Assembly (NCBI GenBank): GCA_036584565.1
Contig: JAZHDF010000004.1
Span: 1 to 8,573, forward strand
Direction of reading: 5' to 3'
Source: UBA9337 sp036584565
Lineage (GTDB): Bacteria > Patescibacteriota > Minisyncoccia > Moranbacterales > UBA9337
DNA: 8,573 nt
A program made the position numbers and the translations under genes. Positions 5,174-8,573 of this stretch are shown in pieces. Numbering within the stretch: the first letter of the stretch is position 1; each line of letters opens with the position of its first letter. The notes under the pieces are model-generated. The model was not told where the DNA came from. It saw only the letters and a list, made by a program, of their open reading frames with translations, and searched no databases.

Positions 5174-6754
5174 CTATTTTCCAGAATCAAAGAAGAGAAG
5201 AGTAAAGCGGTTTATTTTTATCGAATTATCAAGTGAAAAAGTGGCATATCTATCAATATTTTTTGATAAATTTTTGTTTTCAATAATAACAAAGAAATTA
5301 TCTCGAGTGGTTATCTTGCTTTGGGATAAGAAATTCAAATCAATATTTTGATTTTTGCAGATATATTCCAGAGATCTTTTGAATTCAAAATTTTCAATAT
5401 AGATCTTATCCTTGTTATTGACCGCCAAATCTTTTATTTTGAAGCAGAGATTTTCCAGTTCTCCCAAGCTAATTCCTCCATAGGCGCTTTCGGGAGCGGA
5501 ATAATTTTGGAGATCATAAGTTTTTTTAAAGATGTTTAAGTTTGATGCGGTAATTAATAAAAGGACAATTAAAATTCCGGTTAATTTTATTTTTTTAAAT
5601 CGTTTTGATTTGAATATTTCCTTAATTATAAAGCCCAAAATCAAATAAGGTAAAAATTGAAAAATTATAAAAAAGCGAATATTTAACTCATCGCCCAAGG
5701 GAATAAGCATTAGGAAATTGAGAAGAAAAAATGAAAACAGGACGGAGGCGGGATTTTGATTTTTTTTATCTCCGAATTTATTTTTTAGCATCAGGAAAAA
5801 ACCCGAGATAAAAAATATCAAAGATGAAAGCCAGAGAGAAATCTCGAGTAAATTTTTTGATTGTAAAAGTTTTATCGGGCGAAGCCAGTTCTTTTGCGGT
5901 TCAATTCCGATTAGGTGATAGGCGGTTCCTTGGAGAAAAAATTGAGCGGTGTGAAGAAGGTTTTCAATTATCGAATTTTGTCGATTTGTTTTGGTTTGTG
6001 TGCCGGCAAAAAATTCTTTGATATTTCCTCCATTATCGACAAAATCGCCCCAAATAAAAGAAAGATTGAGAATAATAACAGCGGAAAATAAAATTAGAAT
6101 ATTTTTAAGACCGGGACTAACTTTTTCTTTAAAATAAAAGTAGCTGAGCGCTAAGAAAGTAAAAATCGGCATAGTGACGAGTAAGGTGGTGTGAAGTTGT
6201 GTGCCAATTCCGATAATCAAACCCAAGAGGAAAAACTTTTTCCAATTCTGATTTTCCCTAAATTGATGGATAAGAAGCAAAAAAGAAAGCACAAAAAAAG
6301 GAGTGGCGTTGGGGTTCCAGGCGAAATGTGAATACTTAAGAGCAAAAAAAGATATGGCATACAAAAAAGTCAGAGCGAGAGTTATTTTTTGAGAGAATAT
6401 TTTCTTAAAAAGAAGATAGAAGATATAAATCGAGGCGATGGATAGTAAAGGAATAAAAAAAGCGATTCCGGCCGGAGAAAACCCGAAAATAAGTCCGGAA
6501 AGATATTCCAAATAGTAAAAAGCGGGACCCAGATTAAATTTGGTTCCTCCGGCTTTCGGTCCTAGATAAATCGACTCTCCGTTTTTGATTTGCTCGACGA
6601 TTTGAATATCGCGAACTTGATCATTGTTAAGCCGCAATAATTCTTCGAAATTATACAATCGTAAAAAAGCCCCGATTAAAATTATCAAAACAAGAATAAT
6701 GTTGGTTTTATTGATAAATTTGTCGATTGTCGATTTAGGCAGATTTTTAAACAT
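5174..6754 (-). CDS. GT-C fold membrane glycosyltransferase, PMT/ArnT-like (GT39-like)
   Basis: Proteins of this type move a sugar from a polyprenyl-phosphate donor to a protein or lipid acceptor on the outer face of the membrane. The 526 residues show a short basic N-terminus, a first membrane segment at about 17-34 (IILVLIILIGAFLRLYNF), then a loop with NNDQVRD (43-49). D45 or D49 fits the acidic catalytic position expected in the first outer loop of GT-C enzymes. About ten more hydrophobic segments follow to residue 403, with HFAWNPN (143-149) and DELNIRFFIIFQFLP (355-369), which resembles the family's R-Y-x-P region. A soluble tail of about 120 residues ends it. The ATG at 6754 gives a sensible start; there is no Shine-Dalgarno site and I see no clear promoter. 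It lies downstream of a second GT-C gene on the same strand. Substrate and exact family are not determined. Confidence 0.8.
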   Translation of the reverse strand: MFKNLPKSTIDKFINKTNIILVLIILIGAFLRLYNFEELLRLNNDQVRDIQIVEQIKNGESIYLGPKAGGTKFNLGPAFYYLEYLSGLIFGFSPAGIAFFIPLLSIASIYIFYLLFKKIFSQKITLALTFLYAISFFALKYSHFAWNPNATPFFVLSFLLLIHQFRENQNWKKFFLLGLIIGIGTQLHTTLLVTMPIFTFLALSYFYFKEKVSPGLKNILILFSAVIILNLSFIWGDFVDNGGNIKEFFAGTQTKTNRQNSIIENLLHTAQFFLQGTAYHLIGIEPQKNWLRPIKLLQSKNLLEISLWLSSLIFFISGFFLMLKNKFGDKKNQNPASVLFSFFLLNFLMLIPLGDELNIRFFIIFQFLPYLILGFIIKEIFKSKRFKKIKLTGILIVLLLITASNLNIFKKTYDLQNYSAPESAYGGISLGELENLCFKIKDLAVNNKDKIYIENFEFKRSLEYICKNQNIDLNFLSQSKITTRDNFFVIIENKNLSKNIDRYATFSLDNSIKINRFTLLFFDSGK

Positions 6755-6787
6755 ATGAATTAAGTTGTTATGTTGCTAAATCATTAA

Positions 6788-6827
6788 TTGCCTAGTTGAC
6801 GAATTAACGAGTTAACAAATTGATGGG
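6788..6827. repeat. Five tandem degenerate 8-mers
   Basis: Consecutive units TTGCCTAG, TTGACGAA, TTAACGAG, TTAACAAA and TTGATGGG share a TTRACRAR-like pattern in an exact 8-bp phase. They run directly into the next array, which has a 7-bp period. Confidence 0.55.
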
Positions 6828-6828
6828 T

Positions 6829-6863
6829 AAGATTTAAGATGTATGATTTAAGATTTAAGAAAT
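6829..6863. repeat. Five tandem degenerate 7-mers (AAGATTT type)
   Basis: Units AAGATTT, AAGATGT, ATGATTT, AAGATTT and AAGAAAT follow each other in exact 7-bp phase with one to two changes each. Confidence 0.65.
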
Positions 6864-6968
6864 GGATAATGTTTCTTTTAATTTAAAATAATACACTTTT
6901 GAATTCTGAAATATAGATATTATTTAATTTATTTATAAATCGTAAATCAATTATAATTCATAGCTAAT

Positions 6969-6996
6969 TGACCGATTACTGATGACCGATGACTTC
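6969..6996. repeat. Four tandem degenerate 7-mers (TGACCGA type)
   Basis: Units TGACCGA, TTACTGA, TGACCGA and TGACTTC in exact 7-bp phase, ending 2 nt before the stop codon of the upstream minus-strand glycosyltransferase. The first and third are identical. The sequence differs from the AAGATTT array but the period is the same. Confidence 0.6.
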
Positions 6997-6998
6997 TT

Positions 6999-8573
6999 CT
7001 ATTTTTCAAATTTTATAATCTTGATAAAATTGTCCGGACGAGAGTCAATCAATATTTGCCAGACATAGTTATGGTCTAAATTTTTAAAATAATATTCGCT
7101 GTTTTTTTTGTATTTGGAGTCAGTCGTAAATTCAAAGCGGTTTCTTTCTTTTAGGGCGCCTCTTTTGGAGATGACAAAATAGTCCGGTTTTACCAAGTTT
7201 AAATTTATTTTTCGACTCCTCAAACATTGTCCCTTGAAAAAACGGCAAACCGTATCACTGTTGGACCAAATAATCAGCCTTTCGGCTTCCGGCAGAGCGT
7301 TTAAATATTCGGCGGCCTCATAGGAGCCGTGACCCCAGGAATCATGAATAGTGTATTTTTGAGGCAATAAAAAATTGGTGTAGCTGAAATAAAAAGGCTT
7401 TATTTGCCAAAATTGAATTATTCCAAGCGAGAGAATAAGCGCCGAAACGATTAACGTGTTTTTTCTCGTATTTAATTTAAATGATTGGAGAAATTCAATT
7501 ATAACGATTGCTCCGAATATTGAGATAAGAGGATAAAGGATTATGGAATAGCGCGCATTGGTAACGATATGAGCCAAGAGAGTGGAAATAAAATAGATTA
7601 TTGTGAAAATAGAAACAGAAAATAAAACCGGATAACTTTGCAGGGATATTTTTTTTCTCCAGGCCTGAATAGTGATGATAACAACCAGCAATATCAAGAA
7701 GGGTGAAACGGAAAAGATAAAAGGATAGGCTTCCATTAAAAATAGTTTAACGGTATTGGAAAGCGATTCTTCTTTTCGGTCCAAGAGGGGTTTGAAATTA
7801 AACTCTTTGGGTTCATTTGTGTAAGCCAAGTCCCTCAGTTCGCTAACCGGGGCGATTTTTTGACCGATCCAAACATTTAAAACCGATATGATGATCAAAA
7901 AAGACAATAAAGAAAGGGAGATGGATAATATTGGGTCTTTTCTTTTGGATATTTCCTTGGTTATTCGGCCGATTATGTTCCTTTTCCAGACGATAATCAA
8001 TGCTAGGATTGAAATTGCTCCGATTCCCGCCAAAATTAATTTTAAACTGAGGAATTGGGAAATTCCTTTGAATAAATAGTCCGGATTAACAAAAACAGCC
8101 GGGAGAAAGAGAGTAAATGTAAAAAGAGAGATAATAAAAATCAGGATTATTTCAAAAATATATTTGGCGACGGCCTTCCAATCGGTTTTGAGGGCGACTT
8201 CATTTTTTTGAAAAATAATTTTTCCCGTGGCGGATAAAACAAAAAAAGCCAAAAGAATAAAGGCGGTATATTTGGAAAGCAGTGCCAGTCCGAGAAGGAC
8301 CCCACAGGCCACCAAAAAGCCCTTTTTTTGAGTTTCAAGGAGAGCCAGATATGCCAGCGCGGACAAGCCCCCAAAGATCCAAAAAAAGCTGTCAGGATTG
8401 ATAATTTGCGACATACCCAAAAGAATCGGATTGGTGGCGATCAGGATAATAATAAGTAAGGCGGTGTGATAAGAGTCAAAAGCTTTATAGGATAAATAAA
8501 AGAAGGCCAATAGCGAAAGAGTGGAAAAAATTAAAATCGGCAAGCGAAAATGAAAGTTGGTCAAGGCTGATTG
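6999..8573 (-). CDS. GT-C fold membrane glycosyltransferase, PMT_2-like, N-terminus cut by window edge
   Basis: The frame is open right to the window end (codons for Gln-Ser-Ala before the TTG at 8564). That TTG is therefore internal and the true start lies outside. About 524 residues are visible. The first visible segment, FHFRLPILIFSTLSLLAFFY, matches the R-L-P-containing helix that in this family follows the first outer loop, so the first helix and the catalytic acidic loop are missing here. NPDSFF and GLALLSKYTAF, in the next helices, are typical of PMT_2-type enzymes. ARYSIILYP (about 7520-7550) matches the R-Y-x-P region. Roughly ten membrane segments are followed by a soluble tail of about 130 residues. 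It probably transfers sugars from polyprenyl-phosphate donors at the outer membrane face. Similar architecture to the 5174-6754 gene suggests related roles, but they are not close copies. Confidence 0.8.
   Translation of the reverse strand, partial: QSALTNFHFRLPILIFSTLSLLAFFYLSYKAFDSYHTALLIIILIATNPILLGMSQIINPDSFFWIFGGLSALAYLALLETQKKGFLVACGVLLGLALLSKYTAFILLAFFVLSATGKIIFQKNEVALKTDWKAVAKYIFEIILIFIISLFTFTLFLPAVFVNPDYLFKGISQFLSLKLILAGIGAISILALIIVWKRNIIGRITKEISKRKDPILSISLSLLSFLIIISVLNVWIGQKIAPVSELRDLAYTNEPKEFNFKPLLDRKEESLSNTVKLFLMEAYPFIFSVSPFLILLVVIITIQAWRKKISLQSYPVLFSVSIFTIIYFISTLLAHIVTNARYSIILYPLISIFGAIVIIEFLQSFKLNTRKNTLIVSALILSLGIIQFWQIKPFYFSYTNFLLPQKYTIHDSWGHGSYEAAEYLNALPEAERLIIWSNSDTVCRFFKGQCLRSRKINLNLVKPDYFVISKRGALKERNRFEFTTDSKYKKNSEYYFKNLDHNYVWQILIDSRPDNFIKIIKFEK

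Larger units (their letters stand above)
6755..6998. other. 244-nt gap between the two glycosyltransferase genes
   Basis: There is no gene here. The gap holds three short arrays of degenerate tandem repeats (6788-6827, 6829-6863, 6969-6996) separated by AT-rich DNA. A minus-strand TATAAT occurs at 6955-6950 but no matching -35 box sits at the right distance, so I do not call a promoter. I see no hairpin terminator for the upstream gene. Confidence 0.6.

Overview
The window is AT-rich DNA with short A and T runs and mostly weak or absent Shine-Dalgarno sites. It encodes a full-length polynucleotide phosphorylase, an unrecognised single-span membrane protein with a proline-rich cytoplasmic tail, and two GT-C type membrane glycosyltransferases. 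This mix fits a bacterium of the Candidate Phyla Radiation (Patescibacteria, Parcubacteria-like). That placement is an inference from style and gene content, not from a marker gene. The stops seen are TAA and TAG, and every reading frame makes sense in the standard bacterial code, so there is no sign of UGA recoding.

Left part (1-2600). A divergent promoter region separates a minus-strand gene, cut by the left edge, from pnp on the plus strand. The minus-strand gene starts at a GTG (181) behind a perfect AGGAGG and its visible part resembles a winged-helix DNA-binding domain. The two -35 boxes form an inverted repeat that could double as an operator. pnp (444-2546) follows a leader of about 150 nt and ends at a clear intrinsic terminator.

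Middle (2600-4430). A second good promoter (2657-2685) is followed by a leader of about 245 nt carrying a 25-nt palindrome, then a 496-residue membrane-anchored protein of unknown function.

Long gene-free stretch (4428-5173). This is the most interesting part. It begins with three DnaA-box-like 9-mers in exact 11-bp phase, the first a perfect TTATCCACA complement. After an AT-rich stretch comes a near-consensus promoter (TTGACT, 17 bp, TATAAT). About 500 nt later there is a perfect-stem intrinsic terminator with a GAAA loop. Between them I find no convincing protein gene, but I do find several hairpins, alternative pairings and an island of high GC in otherwise AT-rich DNA. I interpret this as an independently transcribed structured RNA that I could not match to RNase P RNA, tmRNA, SRP RNA or a riboswitch class I know.

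Right part (5174-8573). Two minus-strand genes encode polytopic GT-C/PMT-like glycosyltransferases, the upstream one cut by the right edge. The first one inside ends at a bidirectional terminator shared with the RNA locus. The 244-nt gap between them contains three short arrays of degenerate 7- and 8-bp tandem repeats. Together these two genes suggest glycosylation of lipid-linked or cell-surface substrates.
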